Shown: positions 53,101 to 61,547 of the stretch, piece by piece
How positions within the stretch are numbered: position 1 is the stretch's first letter
Layout: the number at the start of each line of letters is the position of its first letter
Assembly (NCBI RefSeq): GCF_004331685.1
Contig: NZ_SJSM01000022.1
Location: 1-64,000 of the forward strand
From: Pedobacter hiemivivus
GTDB lineage: Bacteria; Bacteroidota; Bacteroidia; Sphingobacteriales; Sphingobacteriaceae
Direction of reading: 5' to 3'
Length of the DNA: 64,000 nt
The notes under the pieces: model-generated
Told to the model about the DNA's origin: nothing
Seen by the model: only the letters and a program-made list of their open reading frames with translations
The model's database searches: none
Program-made: the position numbers and the translations under genes

Positions 53101-53750
53101 CAGGTTTAGATCCTACCAACGGCACCGTGATGGTGTATGATAAGGACGGAAATGTGGTTAAGAATTATGATGCTCAAGGTGGCTATGTTGCAAATATGAC
53201 TGATGTTAATGGCTTGGAATATGCAGGTACTTTGCGCCCTACTTATACCATCGGTTTTAACAATTCATTTAGGTATAAGCAATTTAGTGTGGCCATACAG
53301 TTGATTGCCAACGGTGGAAATGTGATGCGTGATGCTACGCCATCCATCTTGTCGAAGAATAATCTTTCGCAGAATGTAGATCGCCGTGTGATGAACTTCT
53401 GGAGAAAGGCGGGTGATGAAAAAATACCTGGAGTAATGCCGGCACCCGATCTGAACAATACCGGTAATTCTTATTTCGCTTCTTTATGGTATGCCGCAAA
53501 CATCAATACCCTAAAAGCAGATTATATTAAGATTAGAAGCATCAACTTTACTTATGATTTAACAACTGCACTTTTCAAAAAAAGGAAGGATGTAAATGCG
53601 TTGTTAACTTTTCAGGTGCGGGATCCTTACAAATGGTTTAGAAATGATAAAGGCCTTGATCCGGAAGCCTATGCGCAATCGAGCATTTATGCCGAAAGAA
53701 CCATGCCCGTTACGCCTGTTTATAGCCTTGGTGCCAGTGTTAACTTTTAA
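50193..53750 (+). CDS. SusC/RagA family TonB-linked outer membrane protein
   Basis: The 1185-aa product has the extended Sphingobacteriaceae-type N-terminus (MNFYIQTSLCYDKK) and a signal segment (MRINLIAFFIALACFQVSAS, ~27-46). It contains an STN domain (~50-130), a carboxypeptidase-like regulatory domain (~143-215; IRGRVLDEGGQPLAGASVKI), a plug (~235-340; DINIRGVSTLYGNRTPLYVV, DIYVLKDAAAASIYGSRAAN), and a barrel ending PVYSLGASVNF. The STN domain pairs it with the upstream FecR. Followed by SusD and an M16 protease, it likely imports peptides or protein fragments. Confidence 0.95.
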   Translation: MNFYIQTSLCYDKKSEPWIKCTRKIIMRINLIAFFIALACFQVSASSFAQKITLKQKNAALTDALRVIEAQSGYYIFYNTPMLRDAAPVNVNLKNASLDQALKALLDGQLFTYAIIDRTVVIQRKERVLMDVLRDYFRAINIRGRVLDEGGQPLAGASVKIKGSNRVVMTNGEGLFELRGVDEKAIIVISFIGYEPKELRADSDLTNIKLILTSSKLEEVMVSTGYQTLPKERATGSFSVVPRETLKRRMETNLLDRIEGSVPGLFMKNGDINIRGVSTLYGNRTPLYVVDGFPYEGSTNYLINDDIADIYVLKDAAAASIYGSRAANGVIVITTKKGSPGKTRISYSNSFFITPLPDVSYFNFMNAKETVDLQQELFNLTHHDYSDYIKRTAQPKAIEALYLNKYEGLSDDQLNATLNKLRGLDNRSQLEGLLMQKQFKQQHNFSVSGGNEVHEFRLSANYTRNSGYNIGSNSNEINLNLNENVRISKWLTAGVNMTTYFSDNKFSPINALGYYRSAMPYEMLQDENGENLRWNYRKSSYEIERLIGLGLHDESFNPLNELDKFDGLGKSNYVRLNGNVNAKIIKGLSLDLKYQIEKGGNYSKSYYKKTAYTVKNMVNDATKMENGVAELNVPNGGQIYEGRGDSRSYTARAQLNFDRQIAAKHHTTSLIGMEQRSVMGSSTNTHRMGYDDNNLRYVPVNAVDLAKIPGTESVNDEFSYDETQNNNFGAYEDRFVSVYANVGHTYNDRYNITGSVRIDDSNLFGADPKYRHQPLWSVGASWQLSKESFMKNIRWLNNLSLRATYGLNGNVAQGVGPYLQATTIYNMEAEAMATLITNPPNKSLRWESTAVTNIGLDFSILNDRISGSIDLYGRKSTDLLGERETDPTNAFGTALVNYGSLYNRGIELGLNSTIIKSDNFSWNTNVSLSFNKNRMTEISTRHETVYGYTDGGGIEKVGYPMSSLFNFKWAGLDPTNGTVMVYDKDGNVVKNYDAQGGYVANMTDVNGLEYAGTLRPTYTIGFNNSFRYKQFSVAIQLIANGGNVMRDATPSILSKNNLSQNVDRRVMNFWRKAGDEKIPGVMPAPDLNNTGNSYFASLWYAANINTLKADYIKIRSINFTYDLTTALFKKRKDVNALLTFQVRDPYKWFRNDKGLDPEAYAQSSIYAERTMPVTPVYSLGASVNF

Positions 53751-53761
53751 CCCTACAGAAC

Positions 53762-55195
53762 ATGAAATCTAAATATTTATTAATCCTATTGATCCTGATC
53801 TCATTTAGTGGATGTAAGGATTATCTGGACATTGTGCCAAAAGGAAAACTGATTCCTACCACGGTAGAGGATTATGAAAACATGCTAAACGATATGACCG
53901 TTGTTAGTTATGGCGATTATTTTAATGACTTGCTGACTGATGATGTTTTTTTTCCTGAAGAGAATCCTGGAGCGCTTTTCAGCAGACAGCCCTTGCACGC
54001 CAGAAGGATATATACTTTTAAAAAGCAAGTTTTTGACCCGGGATCCAATGACTTTTTATGGACCGAAACTTATAAACGTATCTTCTATTTTAATAGTGTA
54101 GCTAATGACATTATGAAGGCGGTTGATGGAACTGAAAGCAATAAAAAAAGTGTAAGAGCAGAGGCGCTATTCGGAAGGGCTTTGGAACATTTACTGCTGG
54201 TAAATGTATATGCTAGGCATTATGATCCTGCAACTGCAGCTACTGATCCTGGTGTGCCATTGGTGTTGGTTGCCGATATTAGTGCAAAGCACCGCCGGAA
54301 TACCGTAAAAGAGGTATACGACCAGATTATTCTGGATCTGGAAGAAGCCGTTAAATCACTGCCGGCAAACAGCAAGATTACCAAATTTAGAACCAATAAA
54401 GCGGCCGGCTATGCCTTGTTAAGTCGTGTGTATTTGTACATGGGTGATTATGCCAAAGCGCTTGATTATGCCAATCAGACCCTGGCCTTGTACAGTACAT
54501 TGGTGGATATGAATACTTTTAAAATAGTTACTCCGGGGCCCTTTCCTAATGTTCCCGGTTCTCCGGTAGGCTGGACAGATATTCCAGATGGAAAAAAACA
54601 TCCTGAAGCTATTGTTGCCCGCCATTTTTTGCGCCCTTTTGGTTTAGGAAATGTGGCTTGTGCATCGCCAGAGCTGTCGGCCTTATTTGATAACAATGAT
54701 CAGCGATGGACACTATATTATGCCAATGCCTGGCCACCATTACCGCCGCCTGTAGATTACTGGACCCGCTATAAGGTAAGAATTTACTTACGTGGTGATT
54801 ACTATAACAATGCTTTGGGCACGCCAGAGGTTTACCTTACCCGTGCCGAATGTAAAGCCAGGGCAAATGACAAGCAGGGCGCATTGGATGATGTAAATAA
54901 GCTAAGAAAGAATAGGATTGTACCTGCAGCTTACAGGGACTTTACGTTGGCTGATTTTAACAATGATCAGGAAAAGGTATTGCGGTTTGTGTTGGACGAA
55001 AGACGTAGGGAACTGGCTTTTATGGGGACAAGGGTAGCCGATTTAAAACGGTTAAACAAAGATCCAAAGTTCGCTAAGGTGATCAGACATACTGCAGAAG
55101 GGAAGGAATACGTTTTACAACCAAATACTGATGATTATTTGCGTCAGATTTATCCTGATGCTGCTAAGTTTAACCCAGATTGGGTACTTAATTAA
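53762..55195 (+). CDS. RagB/SusD family nutrient-uptake lipoprotein
   Basis: The 477-aa product has a lipoprotein signal (MKSKYLLILLILISFSGC, lipid Cys18) and KDYLDIVPKGKLIP. The helical scaffold includes RAEALFGRALEHLLLVNVYA and GYALLSRVYLYMGDYAKALD, and the SusD C-terminal signature is LTRAECKARANDKQGALDDV, LRFVLDERRRELAFMGTRVA. It forms the surface lid of the SusC channel. It begins 12 bases after SusC. Confidence 0.95.
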   Translation: MKSKYLLILLILISFSGCKDYLDIVPKGKLIPTTVEDYENMLNDMTVVSYGDYFNDLLTDDVFFPEENPGALFSRQPLHARRIYTFKKQVFDPGSNDFLWTETYKRIFYFNSVANDIMKAVDGTESNKKSVRAEALFGRALEHLLLVNVYARHYDPATAATDPGVPLVLVADISAKHRRNTVKEVYDQIILDLEEAVKSLPANSKITKFRTNKAAGYALLSRVYLYMGDYAKALDYANQTLALYSTLVDMNTFKIVTPGPFPNVPGSPVGWTDIPDGKKHPEAIVARHFLRPFGLGNVACASPELSALFDNNDQRWTLYYANAWPPLPPPVDYWTRYKVRIYLRGDYYNNALGTPEVYLTRAECKARANDKQGALDDVNKLRKNRIVPAAYRDFTLADFNNDQEKVLRFVLDERRRELAFMGTRVADLKRLNKDPKFAKVIRHTAEGKEYVLQPNTDDYLRQIYPDAAKFNPDWVLN

Positions 55196-55296
55196 TGATA
55201 TAGCGCCTGTGTCATCGTGTAATCTTTTAAATTCCCCTAAGATGTTGATGCAGGCGCTTTCTAACCTAAAAATTCAATTTAAAAAACACTAAAAAA

Positions 55297-58107
55297 ATGA
55301 AATCAATTTTAGCACTGCTACTCATCACCATGAGTGGCCTGGGCACTTATGCTCAAATTAAACCTGACGCAGCACTGCCTACAGACCCGAAACTTAGGGT
55401 TGGAAAGTTGCCAAATGGCTTAACGTATTACATCCGTCATAATAATTTTCCTAAGGGACTTGCTGACTTTCAAATCTTCCATGCTGTTGGGGCCATGCAG
55501 GAAGAAGACAATCAGAATGGACTGGCTCACTTTTTAGAGCATCAGGCTTTTAAAGGATTGGCACATTTTCCCGGTAAATCCATGACCAACTACATGGAGA
55601 AAATAGGGGTGAAGTTTGGAGAAAACCTGAATGCTGCTACGACCACTGATTATACTCGCTATATGATTAACCAGGTGCCGATTAGCCGACAAGGAATTAT
55701 TGATACTTGTTTGCTGGTCTTGTCTGACTGGTCGGGTTCTATTACCGCCAATAAGGAAGCCGTAGATTCTGAACGTGGTGTAATTAAGGAAGAATGGCGG
55801 ATGCGTGGTGGGGTAGATTACCGCATCAATCAGGGCCTTTCTCCCTACTTTTTTAAAGGTTCAAAGTATGCGATCAGAAATGTAATTGGTGACATGAAGA
55901 TCATTGAAAGCTTTAAACAACAGGAGCTGTTGGACTTTTACCACAAATGGTACAGACCAGATTTGCAGGCAGTAGCCATTGTAGGTGATTTTGATGTGGA
56001 CGCCATGGAGGCTGCTGTTAAAAAGCTGTTCTCGAAATTGCCAAAAGCAGTAAACCCTACAGCGAAAACTGCTTATCCATTGCCTGATAACAAGGAATTG
56101 ATTTACGGAACATACAGCGATAAAGAGGCCTCGTCATCATCCATAAGCTTAATGGTTAAACATCCACAGCAAAAATGGGCGGACAGACAAAAACCAAGTA
56201 CTTACACATTGGGGTACCAGTATGCCATCATTACCTCAATGATGAACAGTCGCTGGGAAGAACTATCCCATAAAAAGGATTTTGCAATTAAAGGGTTGCA
56301 GTATGGTTTTGGCTCTTTTGTAGCGGATAAGGATGTTTTTAGCGTGTCTGCAGATGTTAAACCGGGGGTAGCCAACATTATGCCTGCATTTGACATGATG
56401 CTATCGGAAACGGAACGATTTAAAAGATATGGCTTTACAAAAGGGGAATTGGACTTGGTGAAGGCCAATTTTAAACGCAGACTAGAACGCTCGTATTTGG
56501 AAAGAGATAAGAAACCGAACAACAACTTTATAGAAAGTTATATGAATAACTTTTTGGAGAATACGCCGATGATCAGTGCTGAGGTGTCCTATAAGTTATT
56601 TACCCAGGTGTTGGATAATTTTACCCTGGCACAGGCTAATGCGATGTTGAAGGGCCTCTTTACAGCGCAGAATGTGATTGCAACTGTAGTGACTTCGACT
56701 GAAGATGCGGCAGGTATTCCTTCGCGCGAGCTGGTTGTTAAAAAGCTTGCTGGTATGTCGGCCTTGCCTGTTGAAATTTATAAAGATAAAGCGCTGGTTA
56801 AGTTAGAGCCGAAAACGGCCCCAAAACCGGGTAAAGTCATCAGCGAGCAAAAGGTTGACTTTGGCGCTACTTTATGGACTTTAGCTAACGGTGCAAAAGT
56901 ATACTTGTTGCCAACGCCACATAAAAAGGATGAGTTGATGATGACGGCCTATAGTAAAGGTGGCCATTCTGTAATGAATGATAAAGACTACTTCTCGGCA
57001 AGGTTGCTGACTTCGGCCATGCTGACTTCGGGAGTAGGTAATTTGAGTTCGACAGAGCTGAGCAATGCTTTAGCTGGTAAAATTGTATATGTAACTCCTT
57101 TTTTATCGGAGTTGTCGGAGAGCATTGATTGTTCAACTACGCCGTCGGATGCAGAAACGATGTTGAAATTGGTTTATATGTATTTTACAGAGCCGCGCTT
57201 TGATGAAGCTGCGTTTAAAATGGATATGAAAAAGACGAAAGAGAACCTTGTCTCCCGTAAAAAGAATCCGTTTTCTGCTTTGCAGGATAGTGTGACTTAC
57301 ATTAGAAGCAATCATCATTATAGGTCGAGCAATTTGATTTTGGATGCCAATGATATTGATAAAGTAGATTTTAGCAAGATGAAAGACATTCATAAGCAAG
57401 CCTTTGGTAATCCTGCAGATTTTGTTTTCGTTTTCACTGGAGCAATTGACCTGGTTAAGGTAAAACCTATGATTGAGGAGTATGTTGGCGGTCTTAGTGC
57501 CACACATCGTAAAGATGAATGGCGTGATGTAGGTAAAAGGAGTCCTAAAGGACCTGTGAGCATTGAAATTAAGCAGAAAATGGAAACGCCAAAGTCGACC
57601 ACCTTTATTGAGTATACGCGTGAGGCTCCATATTCTTTTAGGCGCGCAATAACGATGCAGCTTTTGCAGGGTATTATAGATATCCGTTTTAACAAATTGC
57701 TTAGGGATGAACGTTCTGGAGTTTATTCGACGATGTCTGAAGCTTCTATAGTGCAGGACCCACTTTCCAAATTGCAGCTGATTGTATCTTTTGAGACAGA
57801 TCCTAAGTTAATGGATGAGCTGACTAAAGTGGTTCATCAGGAGTTGAAAAGGTTATCGGTTGAAGGCGTAGATGCTGCAGATCTTGCCAAAGGTCGTGAG
57901 TTTATGAATAAAAGCCGGATACAGCGGGCAACAAATAATGGCTACTGGCACCATATTTTGTACACTTATGCGACCAAGAACGGTGTAAATAATGACAAGG
58001 ACGCGGAGAAGGTATTGAATGAAATAGATGCGAAGGAAGTGAAGGCGATTTTAACAGAGATATTGGAGCCTAATAATGTGGTTACGGTAACGATGAGGCC
58101 TGAATAG
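55297..58107 (+). CDS. M16 family zinc metallopeptidase (insulinase-type)
   Basis: The 936-aa product has a signal peptide (MKSILALLLITMSGLGTYAQ). The inverted zinc motif HFLEHQAFKG gives His78, Glu81 and His82, and the third ligand Glu159 lies 77 residues after His82 (SERGVIKEEW), as in pitrilysin/insulinase. The M16 duplication is present: an active N-terminal half and an inactive C-terminal half (~500-930). It is periplasmic and probably cuts imported peptides. A 101-base gap follows SusD, so cotranscription is plausible. It ends in a strong terminator. Confidence 0.92.
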   Translation: MKSILALLLITMSGLGTYAQIKPDAALPTDPKLRVGKLPNGLTYYIRHNNFPKGLADFQIFHAVGAMQEEDNQNGLAHFLEHQAFKGLAHFPGKSMTNYMEKIGVKFGENLNAATTTDYTRYMINQVPISRQGIIDTCLLVLSDWSGSITANKEAVDSERGVIKEEWRMRGGVDYRINQGLSPYFFKGSKYAIRNVIGDMKIIESFKQQELLDFYHKWYRPDLQAVAIVGDFDVDAMEAAVKKLFSKLPKAVNPTAKTAYPLPDNKELIYGTYSDKEASSSSISLMVKHPQQKWADRQKPSTYTLGYQYAIITSMMNSRWEELSHKKDFAIKGLQYGFGSFVADKDVFSVSADVKPGVANIMPAFDMMLSETERFKRYGFTKGELDLVKANFKRRLERSYLERDKKPNNNFIESYMNNFLENTPMISAEVSYKLFTQVLDNFTLAQANAMLKGLFTAQNVIATVVTSTEDAAGIPSRELVVKKLAGMSALPVEIYKDKALVKLEPKTAPKPGKVISEQKVDFGATLWTLANGAKVYLLPTPHKKDELMMTAYSKGGHSVMNDKDYFSARLLTSAMLTSGVGNLSSTELSNALAGKIVYVTPFLSELSESIDCSTTPSDAETMLKLVYMYFTEPRFDEAAFKMDMKKTKENLVSRKKNPFSALQDSVTYIRSNHHYRSSNLILDANDIDKVDFSKMKDIHKQAFGNPADFVFVFTGAIDLVKVKPMIEEYVGGLSATHRKDEWRDVGKRSPKGPVSIEIKQKMETPKSTTFIEYTREAPYSFRRAITMQLLQGIIDIRFNKLLRDERSGVYSTMSEASIVQDPLSKLQLIVSFETDPKLMDELTKVVHQELKRLSVEGVDAADLAKGREFMNKSRIQRATNNGYWHHILYTYATKNGVNNDKDAEKVLNEIDAKEVKAILTEILEPNNVVTVTMRPE

Positions 58108-58136
58108 TATTTTTTTTGACGATAGCGTACAAAAAA

Positions 58137-58157
58137 GGTGTATCATAATGATACACC
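58137..58157. terminator. Bidirectional Rho-independent terminator
   Basis: GGTGTATCA-TAA-TGATACACC is a perfect 9-bp stem flanked by A-runs and T-runs on both sides. It sits between the convergent M16 gene and the anti-sigma-like gene. Confidence 0.9.
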
Positions 58158-58168
58158 TTTTTTTTCTT

Positions 58169-58666
58169 TTACTTTTTCTGAATGTTTTTCAGTTCTTGTT
58201 TTAACTCTTGGATTTCCTGTTTCACTTGCCTGGTTTCCAGGTAATAGTAAATGGCAAAGGCCAGGAATATTTTCCCTAGTACAAAAATTGCCCCGAGTAC
58301 CCAGCGCCACAATTTATGAACGCGCATGTGGCTAGATGGGCCCTGCACTTCAACAAATTCTCCGGCATTTTCTTTTTTATCATTGCCATTAATTGAAGGT
58401 GCCTTGGTTATTTTTAAACCAGTAAAATTTTGCCTCCTGGTAATTTCATTAATCTCAGTTTCTATTTTGCTCCAGGTTTCCGGTGGTGGAGTGATCGCTC
58501 CATGTTGTGCAATCCGCTCCAGATCTTCTTCTAGTTGCGTCAAAGCATCCTGTAGTTGTGGATGTCTGTCTTTTAACATCAACAATTCACTGATTTCCTT
58601 TTCGGAGGCCGAACCCAATAAATAGGCCTCCAGGGCTCCACTTTCTATATATTCGTTAATTTCCAC
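58169..58666 (-). CDS. Anti-sigma-like membrane protein with C-terminal coiled coil
   Basis: The 165-aa product has an N-terminal helical region resembling the RskA-type anti-sigma start (~1-75; YIESGALEAYLLGSASEKEI, PPPETWSKIETEI). A single membrane helix (~123-144; WVLGAIFVLGKIFLAFAIYY) follows, then a short coiled coil (~148-165; QEIQELKQELKNIQKK). Classical RskA proteins have a longer periplasmic domain and an adjacent sigma gene; neither is seen. It may be a degenerate or standalone anti-sigma protein. The following gap to CbpM holds nothing recognisable. Confidence 0.6.
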   Translation of the reverse strand: MEINEYIESGALEAYLLGSASEKEISELLMLKDRHPQLQDALTQLEEDLERIAQHGAITPPPETWSKIETEINEITRRQNFTGLKITKAPSINGNDKKENAGEFVEVQGPSSHMRVHKLWRWVLGAIFVLGKIFLAFAIYYYLETRQVKQEIQELKQELKNIQKK

Positions 58667-58811
58667 TGCCTGTTTTGATTATTTGAAAGCCTGTCTTAAA
58701 GTTAACATGTTCAGAGATTTAGCGAGTAAGAATGGTTAATTTAAAACTAAAATATAGAATATTTATAATATTTTGCGTTTCTTTTTTTTTAATCGGTTTA
58801 AAAAGAAACAT

Positions 58812-59102
58812 TTAGGGTTGATGGAGCTGTAATTGTTTTTTTAACTCGTGGATTTCATGTTGCATCAGGCTAACCTTTTCGAGTAAATGCCTGATGGCAT
58901 CAATGCCTTCTATATTGATCAGCAGATCATAGTGGAAGTGGATGTATCGGTCTATTTCTGTAAGTTGAGCGGTACTGATATACTTTTCTTCGCCAATGTT
59001 GGTTAGTATAATGATTCCCGATTCTTCGAGTGAACTGATAAAAGAAGGCTCGATATCGTATTTAATACAGTATTCGGTGATGGCAATTAGTTCTTTTTCC
59101 AT
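58812..59102 (-). CDS. cbpM: CbpM-like chaperone modulator
   Basis: The 96-aa product has a MerR-like winged helix (~1-60; EYCIKYDIEPSFISSLEESG, IILTNIGEEKYISTAQLTEI) and a C-terminal coiled coil (~68-96; LLEKVSLMQHEIHELKKQLQ). CbpM binds the J-domain of CbpA and inhibits it. It lies 11 bases after the CbpA gene on the same strand, the usual arrangement. Confidence 0.85.
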   Translation of the reverse strand: MEKELIAITEYCIKYDIEPSFISSLEESGIIILTNIGEEKYISTAQLTEIDRYIHFHYDLLINIEGIDAIRHLLEKVSLMQHEIHELKKQLQLHQP

Positions 59103-59113
59103 GGTTCCAGATT

Positions 59114-60037
59114 TTAAGCAAGGTTTTGTAACTCCTCAAATAACTCTTTTTGTCTATCGGTAAGTGCTGTAGGTATTTTTACAATGTAGCTGACAAACAG
59201 GTTGCCAAAATTGCCCTCCTTTTTGTAAAGGGGGAAACCCTTGTTTTTTAGCCTTACTTTAGTGCCATTTTGGGTACCCGCTGCAACTTTTAGTTTTACT
59301 TTACCATCAAGGGTGTCGACCATTACCTCGCCACCTAGGACCGCCGTATACAGGTCAATTTCTTTATTGATATAAATATCGTCGTTTAATCTTTTAAAAA
59401 CCGGGTGCTCGGTTACGTTAATCGTAATGTATAGATCGCCATTTGGACCGCCATTGGTACCAGGACCGCCCTGACCTTTTAATTTGATGACTTGTCCATC
59501 TGCAATACCCGCAGGGATGGTGATGCGTAGGGTTTTATCATTTACCGTTATGGTTTGTTTATGGGTTTTGTAGGCATCCAATAAATTGAGTTTTAACTCG
59601 GCCTGATAGTCATGTCCTTTGTACTTTACCTGACTGCGGCCTTGCCTGCCAGTTGCGCCACCAAACATGGATTCGAAAAAATCAGAGAAATCGCCACTAC
59701 CAAAATCTTCAGCAGTATAGCCGCCAGCAGAAGATCTCCCATAAGGATTTCCAGAGCCTTGATAGGCTTGTTGTCTTCCTCGCGATTGCTTAGCCTGCTC
59801 AAATTGGTCAGCATTTTTCCAATGCTCCCCATATTCGTCATATTTTTTACGCTTTTCGGGATCACTTAGAGCTTCATTCGCCTCATTGATCTGTTGAAAT
59901 AGTTTATTCGCCTCTTTATCATTTGGATTTAGATCAGGATGATATTTCCTGGCGAGTTTTCTATAGGCTTTTTTAATGTCCTCTGGAGAGGCAGTTTTGT
60001 TAACGCCAAGAATTTTATAATAATCGATGAATGCCAT
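59114..60037 (-). CDS. cbpA: CbpA-like DnaJ-family co-chaperone
   Basis: The 307-aa product has an N-terminal J domain (~1-70) with the HPD motif at 33-35 (KYHPDLN), a Gly/Ser-rich linker (~80-130) and a C-terminal substrate-binding DnaJ-C domain (~130-305; LRITIPAGIADGQVIKLKGQ, VRLKNKGFPLYKKEGN). The zinc-finger of DnaJ is absent, which marks CbpA. It stimulates DnaK and may bind curved DNA. It is cotranscribed with cbpM. Confidence 0.92.
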   Translation of the reverse strand: MAFIDYYKILGVNKTASPEDIKKAYRKLARKYHPDLNPNDKEANKLFQQINEANEALSDPEKRKKYDEYGEHWKNADQFEQAKQSRGRQQAYQGSGNPYGRSSAGGYTAEDFGSGDFSDFFESMFGGATGRQGRSQVKYKGHDYQAELKLNLLDAYKTHKQTITVNDKTLRITIPAGIADGQVIKLKGQGGPGTNGGPNGDLYITINVTEHPVFKRLNDDIYINKEIDLYTAVLGGEVMVDTLDGKVKLKVAAGTQNGTKVRLKNKGFPLYKKEGNFGNLFVSYIVKIPTALTDRQKELFEELQNLA

Positions 60038-60115
60038 GTATGTCTTTGCTATTACAATTTAATAACAAAGTAAAATATAAAATGATTGCTTATACTAATA
60101 ATAAGCTAATAATCA

Positions 60116-61387
60116 TTACGACATCTGAGGTTTTGGCTTTGACTTTCCGATTTTCTTAATGTAGGTGTCCAGAAAATGATCGATGCCTGTTGTGGCATAG
60201 CCCAAAAGTCTTGAATTTTCACCAAGCTCGGAAGAGACAATTGTTGTTCGCTCCCTGATCTGGGTCATGCAATAGGTATTGATGGCTTGTTGCATCGGCA
60301 GGGTAATGTATTGCTTCGCTTCGGCAATTTTTCCGCTTAAAATGATCAGTTCGGGGTTGAAGAGCTGGATCAGCATAGCGATTCCTTTTCCCATATGCGT
60401 GCCAATATTGGAGAGCAGCTGAATGGCATATTGATCGCCTTTATTTGCTGCTTCGATGATGACAGCGGGTTCAATTCTTTGCAGTTCCTCTTTGCTGAGT
60501 TTGTTCAGCATCGAATTTTTGCCAGAGAGAATACCTTCTTTTGCCATTTCTGATAAAGCATTGCCTGAAGCGATGGTTTCCAGGCAGCCGTGTTTTCCGC
60601 AATAACACAAGGCTCCGTTCTCTACAAAGGGGATGTGTCCGAGTTCCCCCGAAAAACCACAGGCACCTTTTCTTAATTTTCCATCCATAATAATTCCTAG
60701 TCCAACACCCAGATCCATCAAGAGGATCAGGACGTTTTGCTTGCCTTTTGCCATCCCATGTGTAAATTCTGCCATGGATGATCCGTTTACATCATTTTGG
60801 ATCACAACAGGGAGTTTCAGCATTTTTTCAAATTCAGCTGTTAGGGAAGTGTCTGCTATATCGCTAAGAAAATAACTGTAGCTTTTGCCTTTTTCGGAAT
60901 CAATCAGGCCCGGCATGCCTACGCTACAACCGATTAACTGGTCGCTGGTGATGCCACAATCTTTTAAAATGTTCTGGATATGGCTGCTTAAAATATGGAA
61001 GAAATCGGATCCTGTGCTTTTTGAGATCGGCAAGGCAATGGTTTGAGCTTCGACAATGTAATTGTAATTATTGTCTACTATGGCTATTTTGGTGTGGAAC
61101 AATGCGATATCAATACAGAGGATCAGAATTTTTTTATCCTTTAAGCTATACAGATCGGGTTTTCTGCCACCAATAGACACGCCATAGCCTTTCTTTTCGA
61201 CCCAGTCTTCGTCAATTAAACTGTTAATCAGTTTTAAAATACTAGGTGAACTCATGTTCATAGTATGACATAAAGTAGAAACTGAACATGGACCTGAATT
61301 AAAAAGATGTTTTACAAGCTGGTATTTATGGGTCAGCTGTTTATCATGCGTTGGTCCTGTTATGTTATTTAATAGACGAAGATTCAT
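60116..61387 (-). CDS. ROK-family (NagC/XylR-type) transcriptional repressor
   Basis: The 423-aa product has an N-terminal MarR-like winged HTH (~18-75; VKHLFNSGPCSVSTLCHTMN, MSSPSILKLINSLIDEDWVE) and a ROK domain (~85-405). The latter shows the sugar-binding region and the zinc motif CYCGKHGCLETI (256-267), and LMDLGVGLGIIMDG resembles the phosphate loop. It is divergent from the Gfo/Idh gene, which starts ~160 bases away, and probably represses it in response to a sugar or sugar phosphate. Confidence 0.88.
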   Translation of the reverse strand: MNLRLLNNITGPTHDKQLTHKYQLVKHLFNSGPCSVSTLCHTMNMSSPSILKLINSLIDEDWVEKKGYGVSIGGRKPDLYSLKDKKILILCIDIALFHTKIAIVDNNYNYIVEAQTIALPISKSTGSDFFHILSSHIQNILKDCGITSDQLIGCSVGMPGLIDSEKGKSYSYFLSDIADTSLTAEFEKMLKLPVVIQNDVNGSSMAEFTHGMAKGKQNVLILLMDLGVGLGIIMDGKLRKGACGFSGELGHIPFVENGALCYCGKHGCLETIASGNALSEMAKEGILSGKNSMLNKLSKEELQRIEPAVIIEAANKGDQYAIQLLSNIGTHMGKGIAMLIQLFNPELIILSGKIAEAKQYITLPMQQAINTYCMTQIRERTTIVSSELGENSRLLGYATTGIDHFLDTYIKKIGKSKPKPQMS

Positions 61388-61547
61388 TAGTTTGATTGCT
61401 CTGCTTTGCTAAATGTAGGAAACTTATATTAAAAAATAATAAAAGTATTTTTATTATATAAATAATTAACATATGTTTTGTGTTTTCGACAATTTCTCCC
61501 TAATATTAACCATGCAATTGTCTGATGTAATGAACGTTGGGGATGGC

